Assembly: GCF_024213555.1 (NCBI RefSeq)
Contig: NZ_JANAVO010000009.1
Span: forward strand, 174,397 to 238,396
From: Allokutzneria sp. A3M-2-11 16
Lineage (GTDB): Bacteria > Actinomycetota > Actinomycetes > Mycobacteriales > Pseudonocardiaceae
Direction of reading: 5' to 3'
DNA: 64,000 nt
Below are positions 40,627 to 51,392 of the stretch, piece by piece. The notes below the pieces were generated by a model that saw only the letters and a list, made by a program, of their open reading frames with translations, searched no databases and was not told the DNA's origin. Numbering within the stretch: position 1 is the stretch's first letter; every line of letters starts with the position of its first letter. The position numbers were made by a program, and so were the translations under genes.

Positions 40627-42045
40627 TCACCTCCTCGGGTAAGGCAGCAGCGTGGCGTCGACCTTCTCCCACGCCGCCTTGAGCTCGGCCACCAAGGCCG
40701 GTTCGTGCGCCGACCGGTCGGCGCCCTCGTGCTGGTCCTGCTCCAGGTCGAACAGGACGTCCTTGCCGTTGTGGAGCGGGATTCGCGCTCGCTCCGCGCG
40801 GTAGTACTTCCACTTGCCCCGGCGCAGGGCGCGCTGGCCGTTCTGGCGCCAGAACAGGTCCCGGGCCGGAGCCGCCTCGCCGCGCAGCAGGTGACCGGCC
40901 AGGCTGACGCCGTCGAGCGGGTGGGCGGCGTGCGGGCGTGCGCCCGCGACCTCGAGCAGCGTGGCGGTCCAGTCGGGGGTGAACACCGGGACGTCGCTGA
41001 CCTGGCCGCCGTCGACGCGCGCGGGCCAGCGCAGGATGGTCGGAACGCGGATCCCGCCCTCCAGCAACGACGACTTCGCGCCGCTGAAGGGCCAGGTGCA
41101 GGAGAAGCGCTCGCCGCCGTTGTCGCTGGAGAACACCACGAGGGTGTCGCGGTGCTGGCCGGTCTGTTCGAGGGCGCGCAGGACCGTGCCGATGGAGCTG
41201 TCCAGGTCCTGCACCATCTGCCGGTACTTGTTCAGCGATCCGCCGTCGAAGTGCGATATCGCGAGGGCCGCCTGCTCCGGCGGGAGCGAGCTGATGAGCT
41301 TCGCCAGCCGCGCCGCCTCCTGGGTGTCCCCCTCGGCGATCCACGGCCAGTGCGGAGTCGTGAAATTGAGGTTCAACAGCCACGGTTTGTCATGGCCGCG
41401 CCGGACGAACTCGCTCGCCCGCTCGGTGATGATCCTGGTGTAGTAACGCAGATCCTGATATGGCGTCTCGCCCTCGTAAAGATCGTACTTCCCGTTGCCC
41501 GCGAGTTTCGAGTAGTACTCCAGAGCACCACCGAAGTTCCCGAAGAACTCCCCCCACCCTGATTTCGTCGGGCTGTGGTCCGGCAGTGAGCCGCAGTGCC
41601 ATTTGCCGATCATCGCCGTGGTGTAGCCGCCGTCGCGCAGCAGCGAGGCGAGCGTGGGATGGGCGGGTTCCAGACCGGGCCCGTCACCCCTGATCGGCTC
41701 TTCGAGACCAGCCGGGATGCGGCCCGGGTACCGGCCGGTGTAGAGGCTCAGCCGCGTCGGCGAGCAGGTCGAGGACCCCGCGTAACCGCTGGTGAAGCGC
41801 AGGCCCTGGGCGGCGAGCCCGTCCAGGTTGGGCGTCTTGATGTGGGGTGAGGCGTAGCAGGACAGGTCGGCCCAGCCGAGGTCGTCGGCCAGGATGAACA
41901 GCACGTTCGGCCGCGCGGACCGCCGTTGCGGCGCGGCGCGGAACGGCCGTTCCTGGCTCGCGTGCGCCGCGGTCGGCGACAGGCTCGCCGCCGCCGCGAC
42001 GGCACCGGCCCCGAAGGCGCGGCGGGAGAATTCGCGATGTGCCAC
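40627..42045 (-). CDS. Tat-exported sulfatase
   Basis: The product has 472 residues. A Tat signal (SRRAFGAGAVAAAA, residues 7-20) ends near AHA (29). The metal-binding LADDLGWADL (Asp54, Asp55) and the formylglycine motif C94-S-P-T-R98 define a type I sulfatase whose cysteine must be oxidised by a formylglycine-generating enzyme. Further sulfatase signatures are GKWHCG and SSDNGG. It cleaves sulfate esters outside the cell; the substrate (glycan or lipid) is unknown. No sulfatase-modifying enzyme is nearby. Confidence 0.92.
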   Translation of the reverse strand: MAHREFSRRAFGAGAVAAAASLSPTAAHASQERPFRAAPQRRSARPNVLFILADDLGWADLSCYASPHIKTPNLDGLAAQGLRFTSGYAGSSTCSPTRLSLYTGRYPGRIPAGLEEPIRGDGPGLEPAHPTLASLLRDGGYTTAMIGKWHCGSLPDHSPTKSGWGEFFGNFGGALEYYSKLAGNGKYDLYEGETPYQDLRYYTRIITERASEFVRRGHDKPWLLNLNFTTPHWPWIAEGDTQEAARLAKLISSLPPEQAALAISHFDGGSLNKYRQMVQDLDSSIGTVLRALEQTGQHRDTLVVFSSDNGGERFSCTWPFSGAKSSLLEGGIRVPTILRWPARVDGGQVSDVPVFTPDWTATLLEVAGARPHAAHPLDGVSLAGHLLRGEAAPARDLFWRQNGQRALRRGKWKYYRAERARIPLHNGKDVLFDLEQDQHEGADRSAHEPALVAELKAAWEKVDATLLPYPRR

Positions 42046-42212
42046 GGAGATCGTTCACCTCTCACAGGTAATTCACAGATTTCGTGGAATGCGATTCGGA
42101 AACCGCAGCCGCAAACTACCGGTGAATCCTGTGAAGTTCCCCAGAAAAGCCTGGAGCACGCCCCTGAACCGGATGATGTCCTTACCGGACTACCCGGTCC
42201 CATGTCACAGGT

Positions 42213-43079
42213 TCAGGGGGCGCGCCAGTTTCCAGGAAAGCCGAGCATGCGCGAGCGCAGGGATCGACTCGTGCGGCGCGACACCCACAGCGCGGGCCAG
42301 GCGCCCGCGAGGCCGAGCCCGAGCGGGAGCGCGGCCTGCCACGCGGGCGCTCCGAGGGCCACCGCCTGCGGGTTCGGGTGGTCGATGCCCTGCCAGCGGC
42401 TGGGCGGGAGCACGATGGCGCGGACCTTGCCGATCACGTTCTCGATCGGCACCGGTCCCTGGCCCGCCGCGCGGGAGTCCCGGGAGTTGTTGCGGTTGTC
42501 GCCCATCATCCAGAGGTGGCCGGGCGGGACGACGACCGGGCCGAAGGCGATCTGCTGGTCGCCGAAGCCGTCCTGGTAGTGGACGTAGGGCTCGGTCAGC
42601 GGCTTGCCGTCCACCTTCACCTTGTTGTCCGCCGTGCAGCACTCGACCTTCTGGCCGGGCAGCGCGATCACCCGCTTGACGAAGTCCCGCTCGTTGGCCG
42701 CGGGCAGGCCGAACAGCGAGCCCAGGTCCCGCAGCCAGCCCCAGCCGGAGTCCGGCTCGGTGAGGTGGTTGCCCGCCCAGGAGTCCGGGCCGCGGAAGAC
42801 GACGACCTCGCCCGCCTCGATATCGGTGAAGCGGTGCACCACCTTGTCCACCAGCACCCGGTCGTTGGTGCAGCCGGGGCAGCCGTGCAGCGTGGTCTCC
42901 ATCGACTGGGACGGGATCACGTAGACCCGCGCGATGAAGGTCTGGATCAGGAACGCCAGCACGAGGGCGGTGACGATCAGGATCGGCAGCTCACGCCAGA
43001 AGGAGGATTTCTTCCTCGGCTGCTCGGTCGTCTCGGGCTTCTCGTCCTCCGCCGGCGGCGAGGGCTGCACATCGGTCAC
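42213..43079 (-). CDS. lepB: signal peptidase I
   Basis: GTG 43079 gives 288 residues; a TTG further upstream would add residues without homology. A cytoplasmic Glu/Pro-rich N-terminus (about 30 residues) and a transmembrane helix (LPILIVTALVLAFLIQTFIA) precede the catalytic Ser59 (VIPSQSMETTL). The general-base Lys135 lies in RDFVKRVIALPG. GDNRNNSRDSR is box E. A second hydrophobic helix near the C-terminus (WQAALPLGLGLAGAWPALWV) is common in actinobacterial enzymes. It removes signal peptides from Sec and Tat substrates. Confidence 0.95.
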   Translation of the reverse strand: MTDVQPSPPAEDEKPETTEQPRKKSSFWRELPILIVTALVLAFLIQTFIARVYVIPSQSMETTLHGCPGCTNDRVLVDKVVHRFTDIEAGEVVVFRGPDSWAGNHLTEPDSGWGWLRDLGSLFGLPAANERDFVKRVIALPGQKVECCTADNKVKVDGKPLTEPYVHYQDGFGDQQIAFGPVVVPPGHLWMMGDNRNNSRDSRAAGQGPVPIENVIGKVRAIVLPPSRWQGIDHPNPQAVALGAPAWQAALPLGLGLAGAWPALWVSRRTSRSLRSRMLGFPGNWRAP

Positions 43080-43143
43080 CGCGCCAGGGTACGCAGATCG
43101 GAGCTGACAGGTTGCCAGCAACCATTTCGTCCACTGTGGACAG

Positions 43144-43620
43144 TTAGACCAGCCGGGGTTTCAGCGCGGTCCACCGGCGCAGCTGCGCGGCGATCCGGGG
43201 ATCGCGCAGCCGGGCGGCGTGCTGCTCGGCCGCGTCCACCAAGATCCTCGCCTGCCTGCTGTTGCGGATCGCGGTCACGTCGAGGTCGTCGAGCACGCCC
43301 CTGGTCAGCGCGCGCTCAGGCGGGATCGGGATCTCCGCGAGGCAGGCGCGGACCAGCTCCTCCGCCGAGGGCAGCACCTCCGCCACCTCCTCGGCCATGC
43401 CCCCGCGGTGCAGCTCGGCGACGAACCCCGCCGTGCGCACCGCGGCCTCCGCCGCCGAGTACACCTCCATGGCGCGGCCCTTGCGGATCAGGTTCAGCTT
43501 GAGCCGCACCCAGTCCACCCGCCCGCCCGCGCGCTCCCTGATCCGCGAATCGACCTGTTCCAGCAACTGGGCCCACCGTCGCACTCGCTCCGGCGGGCTC
43601 AGGCAGGCAAGGTCGTCCAT
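43144..43620 (-). CDS. conserved hypothetical helical protein
   Basis: The ATG at 43620 gives 158 residues. The protein is soluble, helical and Arg/Ala-rich (ERVRRWAQLLEQVDSRIRER; EVYSAAEAAVRTAGFVAELHRG), with no cysteine cluster or named domain that I recognise. It lies upstream of lepB in the same direction but 65 bases apart, with a perfect GTCCACTGTGGAC palindrome in between. Confidence 0.65.
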   Translation of the reverse strand: MDDLACLSPPERVRRWAQLLEQVDSRIRERAGGRVDWVRLKLNLIRKGRAMEVYSAAEAAVRTAGFVAELHRGGMAEEVAEVLPSAEELVRACLAEIPIPPERALTRGVLDDLDVTAIRNSRQARILVDAAEQHAARLRDPRIAAQLRRWTALKPRLV

Positions 43621-43781
43621 GCCTGACAAGCTTAGGGCCTGCGCCGCGGGCCTCCTCCGACAAGATCAGGATTTCAGGCGGATCCCCGCCGGATGGACCT
43701 AGGCCACGTCCCACACGCCGTCACCAACGACCGCACGCCCCCCGTCCCCTCCCCCACAACATCACCAGCGCAGCCCAAATC

Positions 43782-43844
43782 CCCGTTTCGTACTCTTGTC
43801 GGGATTTTGGAGCGCTCTTTTTCCCGTTATGAGTACGAAACGGG
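43782..43844. repeat. 63-bp dispersed hairpin repeat, copy 3
   Basis: The right arm equals copy 4 (CCCGTTATGAGTACGAAACG). The left arm has diverged (ACTCTTGTCGGG), so the stem is weaker. The 340-bp gap (43621-43959) holds nothing else coding. Flanks shared with copy 4 are CATCACCAGCGCAGCCCAAA on the left and GTTTACTTGGTGTGCG on the right, showing that a larger unit of roughly 190 bp was copied. Confidence 0.85.
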
Positions 43845-43959
43845 GTTCTCTAGACGGCACCCGCCGTGGATGGGGTGGACGGGCGGGTGGAGTGCATGGG
43901 CAGAGTTTACTTGGTGTGCGGAGTGCGGGCGGAGCTTGTGGGACACGGGCTGGGCGGGT

Positions 43960-45159
43960 TCACAGGTCGGCCAGCGCCCTGATCGGGGATTCCACGCAGT
44001 CCGCGACGAAGCGCAGGAATCCGCCCGCCGTCGCGCCGTCGCAGACCCGGTGGTCGAAGGCGAGCGTCAGTTCGGTGATCTTGCGAATCGCAAGTTGACC
44101 GTCCACCGCCCACGGCCGGTCGATGATCCGCCCCAGCCCGAGGATCGCGGCCTCGGGGTGGTTGATGATCGCCGCCGAACCGTCCACTCCGAACACTCCG
44201 TAGTTGTTCACCGTGAAGGTGCCACCGGTCAGCTCCGCGGGCCCGAGCCGACCGTCCCGCGCGGCGGCGGTGCGATCGGCCAGCGCCGAGGACAGCTCCT
44301 TCGTGGTGAGCTTGTTCGCGTCCCGCACAACCGGGACGACGAGTCCACGATCGGTCTGCGCGGCGAAGCCGAGGTGCACGTCGTCCAGCACCACGATCTC
44401 GTCGCCCTCGACGCGCGAGTTCAGCTCCGGGAAGCGGCGCAGCCCGAGCACGGCGAAGCGCGCGAACAACGCCAGGAGGCCGACCCCGTCGAGCGCGGCG
44501 CGCGCGGCCATCAGCTCGGTGGCGTCGACGTCGACCCACACCGTCGCCTCGGGGATCTCCCGGCGCGAGGCGCTGAGCTTGTCGGCGACGGTCTTTCGCA
44601 GTCCCTTCAAGGGAATCCGGCGTTCACCGGAGGCAACCGGCTTCGCCATCGCCTGCTCGACGTCGCAGCGCCGCACGACCCCACCGGGCCCACTGCCCCG
44701 CACCACCGCGAGGTCGACGCCGTTGTCCTTGGCCATGCGGCGAACCAACGGGGAGATCACCCCTGGTTTCGCGCTTGCCCTCGGGGTTTCCTGCGACTGC
44801 CGGACGCGTGCCCGGCGACGGCGCCGCGGAGCCGCGGAGGTGCCGTAGCCGATCAGCACGTTGCCGCTGCCTTCGTCGACCGGTCCGGCCGGAGCGGGAA
44901 CCACGACGCCGGGCTCGGCGAAGGACTGCGAGCCGACGCTGATCAACACCGAACCCACGGACAGGGTCTCGCCGGGCGCGCCGTGCCGCGCGGTGACCAC
45001 ACCGGAGAACGGTGAGGGCACCTCCACGACCGCCTTGGCCGTCTCGACCTCCACCACCGGCTGGTCCACCGCGATGGTGTCGCCGATCTCGACCAGCCAG
45101 CTGACGATCTCCGCCTCGGTCAGCCCCTCGCCGAGGTCGGGCAGCAGGAAGTCAGCCAC
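43960..45159 (-). CDS. bkdC: branched-chain 2-oxoacid dehydrogenase E2 (dihydrolipoamide acyltransferase)
   Basis: The 399-residue protein has a single lipoyl domain with Lys42 in VEVETAKAVVEVPSP, a basic/Pro linker, a peripheral-subunit-binding domain (ISPLVRRMAKDNGVDLAVVRGSGPGGVV, about 134-165) and the acyltransferase domain with catalytic DHRVCDG near residue 370. It transfers the branched acyl group from the E1 alpha/beta pair to CoA. It is the last gene of the three-gene operon and overlaps the E1 beta stop by 8 bases. No E3 gene is present here; the general lipoamide dehydrogenase would serve. Confidence 0.9.
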   Translation of the reverse strand: MADFLLPDLGEGLTEAEIVSWLVEIGDTIAVDQPVVEVETAKAVVEVPSPFSGVVTARHGAPGETLSVGSVLISVGSQSFAEPGVVVPAPAGPVDEGSGNVLIGYGTSAAPRRRRRARVRQSQETPRASAKPGVISPLVRRMAKDNGVDLAVVRGSGPGGVVRRCDVEQAMAKPVASGERRIPLKGLRKTVADKLSASRREIPEATVWVDVDATELMAARAALDGVGLLALFARFAVLGLRRFPELNSRVEGDEIVVLDDVHLGFAAQTDRGLVVPVVRDANKLTTKELSSALADRTAAARDGRLGPAELTGGTFTVNNYGVFGVDGSAAIINHPEAAILGLGRIIDRPWAVDGQLAIRKITELTLAFDHRVCDGATAGGFLRFVADCVESPIRALADL

Positions 45160-46168
45160 CGAAACCCACCACCTCGTCGTCCCACTGCAACCGGGCGATG
45201 GCGTCGAGGATCCGGTCCACGCCGGGCAGGTGGTGCTCCTCCAGCTTCGGCGGCGGGTACGGGATGTCGAAGCCGGTGACGCGCAGGATCGGCGCGTGCA
45301 GGTGGTGGAAGCACCGCTCGGTCACCCGCGCGACGACCTCGGCCCCGTAGCCGGAGAAACCGGCCGCCTCGTGCACGACCACGGCCCGGCCGGTGCGGCG
45401 CACGGACTCGGTGACCGTCTCGTCGTCGAACGGGGAAAGGCTGCGCAGGTCGACCACCTCGACGTCCCAGCCTTCCTCGGCCGCGGCCGCCGCGGTCTCC
45501 AGCGCGGTGGCGACCATCGGCCCGTAGGCGATCAGCGTGACGTCCTTGCCCGGCCGCCGCACGAGCGCGCGGTCCATGGCCGGGCCGGAGCGGTCGAGCG
45601 CGACGGGGCCCTTGGACCAGTACCGCCGCTTGGGCTCCAGGAAGATCACCGGGTCCGGCGAGTCGATCGCGTCGCGCAGCAGCTGGTAGGCGTCGCCGAG
45701 GGTGCCCGGCGTGACGACGCGCAGGCCGGGCGTGTGCGTGTAGTACGCCTCGGAGGAGTCGCAGTGGTGTTCGACGCCGCCGATCCCGCCGCCGTAGGGC
45801 ACGCGGATCACCACGGGCAGCTCGACCCGGCCGCGGGTGCGGTTGTGGATCTTGGCGAGGTGGCTGGTGATCTGCTCGAACGCGGGGTAGGCGAACGCGT
45901 CGAACTGCATCTCCACCACCGGCCGCATGCCGTTCATGGCCATGCCGATCGCGGTGCCGACGATGCCGGACTCGGCGAGCGGGGTGTCGAAGACGCGGTG
46001 CTCGCCGAAGCGCGCGGTCAGCCCGTCGGTCACCCGGAAGACGCCGCCGAGCGGGCCCACGTCCTCGCCGAACACGAGCACGCGTTCGTCGGCCTCGAGC
46101 GCGTCCGCGAGCGCGCGGTTCAGCGCCGCGGACATGGACAGCTCCTGGTTGCGCACCGCGGTGGTCAT
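45152..46168 (-). CDS. bkdB: branched-chain 2-oxoacid dehydrogenase E1 beta
   Basis: The 338-residue transketolase-like E1 beta subunit carries FGEDVGPLGGVFRVTDGL, DTPLAESGIVGTAIGMAMNG, GGIGGVEHHCDSSEAYYTHTPGL and IFLEPKRRYW. These match the branched-chain rather than the pyruvate enzyme. With E1 alpha it forms the TPP-dependent decarboxylase for Val/Leu/Ile-derived 2-oxoacids, giving branched acyl-CoA for fatty acids or polyketides. ATG 46168 overlaps the E1 alpha stop (ATGA). Confidence 0.92.
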   Translation of the reverse strand: MTTAVRNQELSMSAALNRALADALEADERVLVFGEDVGPLGGVFRVTDGLTARFGEHRVFDTPLAESGIVGTAIGMAMNGMRPVVEMQFDAFAYPAFEQITSHLAKIHNRTRGRVELPVVIRVPYGGGIGGVEHHCDSSEAYYTHTPGLRVVTPGTLGDAYQLLRDAIDSPDPVIFLEPKRRYWSKGPVALDRSGPAMDRALVRRPGKDVTLIAYGPMVATALETAAAAAEEGWDVEVVDLRSLSPFDDETVTESVRRTGRAVVVHEAAGFSGYGAEVVARVTERCFHHLHAPILRVTGFDIPYPPPKLEEHHLPGVDRILDAIARLQWDDEVVGFGG

Positions 46169-47259
46169 GACGACAGCTCCTCGGCCAGCAGGGCGGCCTG
46201 GTCGCGCAGCGCCTTCGTCGGCTGGGCGTAGACGTGGGCGAACAGGTCGGCCGGGTCCAGCTCCGGCTCCGCGTTCATGCCGTCGCGCACCGACGCGGCG
46301 AAGTCCTCGGCCTCGGCCTGGATCTCCGCGCGGCGGGCGTCGTCGAGCAGGCCGCGCCCGGTCAGGTAGCGCTCGATCCGGTCGAGCGGATCGCGGTCCA
46401 GCCAGGCGGCCACCTCGTCGGAGTCGCGGTAGCGGCCCGCGTCGTCGGCGTTGGTGTGCGCCTCGATCCGGTAGGTCCTGGCCTCGATCAGCGCCGGACC
46501 GCCACCGGCCGCAGCGGCGGTGATCGCCTCGCGCACGGTCGCGTAGACCGCCGCGGGGTCGTTGCCGTCGATCAGGCAGGACGGCACGCCGTAGCCGACT
46601 CCCTTGTGCGCCAAGGAAGGCGCGGCGCTCTGCTTGCTCATCGGAACGCTGATCGCATAGCCGTTGTTCTGCACCAGGAACACCACCGGCGCCTTCCACA
46701 CGGCCGCGAAGTTCAGCGCCTCGTGCGTGTCGCCCTCGCTCGTCGCGCCGTCGCCGAGCAGCACGAGCGCGACGGTGTCCTCGCCCTTGAGCCGCGCCGC
46801 GTGCGCGAGGCCGACCGCGTGCAGGGTGTTGGTGGCCAACGGAGTGCACTGCGGGCCGACCTTGTGCGCGTACGGGTCGTAGCCGAGGTGCCAGCTGCCC
46901 TGGAGCAGCGTGAGCGTCTGCACCGGGTCCACTCCCCTGGTCACCAGGGCGACCGAGTCGCGATAGGTGGGGAACAGCCAGTCCTGCTCGCGTAACGCGA
47001 GCACCGACCCGACCTCGCACGCCTCCTGCCCTCGCGAGGAGGGGTAGACCGCGAGCCGCCCCTGCCGGGTCAGCGCGGTGGCCTGGGTGTCGAAGCGGCG
47101 GCCGATCACGATGCGCCGGTGCAGCTCCAGGAGCACGTCGTCGGCGGGCATCTCCAGCGCCGGGTCGTCAACGGGTATGCCGTTCTTGTCCAGCAGGGCC
47201 AGCGGGAGCTCGGTGGGCAGCAATGAGCGCTCCCGCGCGGAAAGGTCGGTGACAGACAT
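46165..47259 (-). CDS. bkdA: branched-chain 2-oxoacid dehydrogenase E1 alpha
   Basis: The 364-residue product starts at ATG 47259 (GGGAGG 4 bases upstream). The TPP-binding motif is LLGDGATSEGDTHEALNFAAVW. Other signatures are YPSSRGQEACEVG, FPTYRDSVAL and QNNGYAISVPMSKQ. The N-terminal extension (PTELPLALLDKNGI) is typical of the branched-chain E1 alpha. It is the first gene of the bkd operon, divergent from an Lrp/AsnC regulator 126 bp away, which is the expected controller. Confidence 0.93.
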   Translation of the reverse strand: MSVTDLSARERSLLPTELPLALLDKNGIPVDDPALEMPADDVLLELHRRIVIGRRFDTQATALTRQGRLAVYPSSRGQEACEVGSVLALREQDWLFPTYRDSVALVTRGVDPVQTLTLLQGSWHLGYDPYAHKVGPQCTPLATNTLHAVGLAHAARLKGEDTVALVLLGDGATSEGDTHEALNFAAVWKAPVVFLVQNNGYAISVPMSKQSAAPSLAHKGVGYGVPSCLIDGNDPAAVYATVREAITAAAAGGGPALIEARTYRIEAHTNADDAGRYRDSDEVAAWLDRDPLDRIERYLTGRGLLDDARRAEIQAEAEDFAASVRDGMNAEPELDPADLFAHVYAQPTKALRDQAALLAEELSS

Positions 47260-47385
47260 GGGACCTCCCGTGTGACCTGGCTGACTCCGTCGTCTCCCTC
47301 CATGGTGAAATTTGCAGGGCCGATCTTCCAGATGGGAGCCACTTCTCTGTGCAGATGGCTCACGCAAACGGTTAGAGTCGGCCAT

Positions 47386-47874
47386 ATGTCCAGTGAAGTG
47401 TCCGCAAAGCGCACACCGGTCTCCCCGCTCGACGACACCGACCGGCGGATCGTGGCCGAGCTGCGCTCCGATGCCCGGATGTCCATGCGCACGCTGGCGG
47501 AGAAGCTGCACATCTCCCGCGGCAGCGCCTACGCCCGGGTGGAGCGGTTGCAGCGGGACGGGGTGATCACCGGCTACAGCGCCACGGTGGACCCGGAGCG
47601 CTACGGCTTCGGCGTGGCGGCCTACGTGCACCTGAAGGTCAGCCAGCACTCGTGGAAAGCCGTCCGCCAGCGGATCTTGGAGATCCCGGAGGTGTGGCAC
47701 GGCGCCCTGGTCTCCGGCGAGCACGACCTGGTGCTGCTGGTCCGCGCGCGCGACGCGTCCAGCCTGCGCGACCTCGTGCTCAACCGCTTCCAGACCATGC
47801 CGGACGTCGTGTCCAGCCACACCGTGCTCATCCTGGACGAACTCCCCCAGCAACCCCTGCCGGTACCGACCTGA
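47386..47874 (+). CDS. Lrp/AsnC-family regulator (BkdR-like)
   Basis: ATG 47386 gives 162 residues. The N-terminal HTH (LDDTDRRIVAELRSDARMSMRTLAEKL, then ISRGSAYARVERLQRDGVI) and C-terminal RAM ligand domain (YGFGVAAYVHLKVSQ ... SGEHDLVLLVRARD) are complete. Divergent placement next to the branched-chain dehydrogenase operon fits a BkdR role, activated by branched-chain amino acids (family knowledge). The stop overlaps the AraC-type gene (TGATG). Confidence 0.92.
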   Translation: MSSEVSAKRTPVSPLDDTDRRIVAELRSDARMSMRTLAEKLHISRGSAYARVERLQRDGVITGYSATVDPERYGFGVAAYVHLKVSQHSWKAVRQRILEIPEVWHGALVSGEHDLVLLVRARDASSLRDLVLNRFQTMPDVVSSHTVLILDELPQQPLPVPT

Positions 47875-48620
47875 TGGCCCTGCGGTGTTTCGGGTACGAG
47901 GGGTTCGCGGCCGAGCCGACGTGGCGGCACCGGGTCCCGCGCGGCACCGTCAAGATCGTTTTCCGGTTCGGCGACCCGCTGCGGTCCGTGGCGGGCCCCC
48001 TGCGCTCGCCGGTGCCCACCACCGCGCACGCGCTCGTCGTCGGCATCAAGGATCGGCCGGGATCGACTCAGCACCACGGTTGCCTGCACAGCATGCAGCT
48101 CCACCTGACCCCGCTCGCCGCCTACGAGCTGCTCGGCGTTCCGATGCGCGAGCTGAGCCACCGCGTCACCGACCTCGCGGACGTGCTCGGGCCGCACGTG
48201 AACCTCCTCGTCGAGCAGTTGGCGGCACTGGATTCGTGGGCAGCGCGGCGCCGGGTGCTGAGCGGGTTCCTGACCAGGCGCGCGGTGCCCGATCCGGCCG
48301 TGGCGTGGGCGTGGCGGCGGCTGCGGGAGAGCACCGGGCGGATCAGGGTGGCTTCGCTGGCTTCCGAGATCGGCATCAGCCGCCACCACCTGAGCAGGCG
48401 GTTCCACGATCAGGTCGGTCTCGCTCCGAAGAGCCTCGCCCGCGTTCTCCGGTTCCGCTCCGCGCTTCGCCTCGCGGGTTCCGGCGTGTCGTGGGGACGG
48501 GTCGCCGCCGACTCCGGCTACTACGACCAGGCGCACCTGAACGCCGAGTTCCGGGCCATCGCGGGCTGCGCGCCTGGTGAGTTCTTCCGCCGGGCGACCG
48601 GGCTCGTCGTCCCGTTCTGA
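47874..48620 (+). CDS. AraC-family transcriptional regulator
   Basis: The product has 248 residues from ATG 47874. An N-terminal DUF6597-like sensor part (WRHRVPRGTVKIVFRFGDPL) is followed by the C-terminal AraC double HTH (IRVASLASEIGISRHHLSRRFHDQVGLAPKSLARVLRF, and WGRVAADSGYYDQAHLNAEFR). It is coupled to the Lrp gene by a one-base overlap but more likely controls the membrane-protein gene downstream, 48 bp away (inference). Confidence 0.9.
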   Translation: MALRCFGYEGFAAEPTWRHRVPRGTVKIVFRFGDPLRSVAGPLRSPVPTTAHALVVGIKDRPGSTQHHGCLHSMQLHLTPLAAYELLGVPMRELSHRVTDLADVLGPHVNLLVEQLAALDSWAARRRVLSGFLTRRAVPDPAVAWAWRRLRESTGRIRVASLASEIGISRHHLSRRFHDQVGLAPKSLARVLRFRSALRLAGSGVSWGRVAADSGYYDQAHLNAEFRAIAGCAPGEFFRRATGLVVPF

Positions 48621-48668
48621 GCACATTTCTCCAAGCCCGGCTCGGGTCGGGCTCCCTAGCGTCGCGGC

Positions 48669-49568
48669 ATGGTGATCAATGAGGTGCGGCGGCGACCGGT
48701 CACGCTGACGGCCGCCGCCGCGTGCACGACGGCAGCCGCCGCGCTCCTGCTGACGGGAATGCTGATCGAGCAGGCCGCCGGTGCTCCGCTGCGGCACGTC
48801 GGGTGGCCCGCGTTCTGGGCACTGCTGCTCGGGTTCTTCGCCGCCATGACGTTCCAGGGCAGGCTGTGGGGACGGGTGACGCTCGCGGCGCTCGTCGGGC
48901 TCGTGCTGCTCCAGCTGCCCGTGCTCGTCCACCGCTCCCCCGGTCTGATCGAGCCGTTCGAGCGGCCCGCCGTCGTTGTGGACGTGATGCTGACCGCGGT
49001 CGCGCTGCACGTCATCGGCGCGGTGCTGGCGCTGCTGCCCGCTCCGGTCACGCGCGGGCAGATTTCCTTGCGGTTGCGCGGAATCCTCCTTCCCCTGCAC
49101 ACCGTCACCACCGTCGCCTGGATCGGGATGATCACCGTTCAGGGCGTGCTGGGCGTGACCGCCGCGACCACCGCCTCGCGGCCGATCGCCGAGTCGATGT
49201 TCACCGCGATGCTCGTGATCGACGGCGTTTTCCTCGGCCCCATGGCGTTCCTGGCGTTCTTCTCCGGTTTGGCGCTCGCGCTCGGCACCCGCTGGGGGCT
49301 GTTCCGGAGGTGGTGGCTCGCCGTCAAGTTCGGCGTGGTGCTCGTGCTGATGATGCTGCCCGTCATCGCTTGGCAGGACGTCCCCGAGCACGGCAGTCAA
49401 CTCCTCGCCGACGGCGCCTCCCTCGGCTCGGTCCAGGCCGCGCTCGGCGCCGTCCCCCACCTCTCGCTGATCTCCCCCGCCCTCGCGGTCGCCGTCGCCG
49501 TGCTCTCCGTCCGCAAACCCTGGGGTCTCACCCCCCACGGCCGCTCCCACCCCCCGCTTTCCCCCTGA
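48669..49568 (+). CDS. multi-pass membrane protein of unknown function
   Basis: The 299-residue protein has eight hydrophobic segments, including LTAAAACTTAAAALLLTGMLI, FWALLLGFFAAMTF, VTLAALVGLVLLQLPVLV, VMLTAVALHVIGAVLALL, LHTVTTVAWIGMITVQGVLG, MLVIDGVFLGPMAFLAFFSGLALALG and KFGVVLVLMMLPVIAW. No transporter signature is seen. It follows an AraC-type regulator in the same direction and ends in a copy of the 30-bp tandem repeat. Confidence 0.7.
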   Translation: MVINEVRRRPVTLTAAAACTTAAAALLLTGMLIEQAAGAPLRHVGWPAFWALLLGFFAAMTFQGRLWGRVTLAALVGLVLLQLPVLVHRSPGLIEPFERPAVVVDVMLTAVALHVIGAVLALLPAPVTRGQISLRLRGILLPLHTVTTVAWIGMITVQGVLGVTAATTASRPIAESMFTAMLVIDGVFLGPMAFLAFFSGLALALGTRWGLFRRWWLAVKFGVVLVLMMLPVIAWQDVPEHGSQLLADGASLGSVQAALGAVPHLSLISPALAVAVAVLSVRKPWGLTPHGRSHPPLSP

Positions 49569-49639
49569 ACGGGTCGTTAGGGGCGTTGGGTTCCCTGAAC
49601 GGGTCGTTCAGGGCGCTCAACGCCCCAAACACGGCATTG
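49567..49639. repeat. 30-bp tandem repeat, second locus
   Basis: Three dyad cores with the same 30-bp period as the array at 14254 (GAACGGGTCGTTA at 49567, GAACGGGTCGTTC at 49597 and a decayed AAACACGGCATT at 49627). It fills most of the gap between the membrane-protein stop and the convergent groEL stop. Confidence 0.8.
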
Positions 49640-49660
49640 GCGGGCGGGCGACGATGGGGG

Positions 49661-51286
<1,626 letters not shown>

Positions 51287-51348
51287 TCAGGGGTGATCGG
51301 CGCCGCCGCCCGCGACGGCGTTGCACCACCGGCGCCGACCACCCTGCC

Positions 51349-51373
51349 TGGCACTCGCACGTCCCGAGTGCCA
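51349..51373. promoter_or_regulatory. CIRCE operator (HrcA binding site)
   Basis: TGGCACTC-N9-GAGTGCCA matches the core CACTC-N9-GAGTG of the CIRCE element upstream of groEL. It implies repression by HrcA and heat induction. Confidence 0.85.
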
Positions 51374-51392
51374 ACCGCAGCGTACACAAAAG

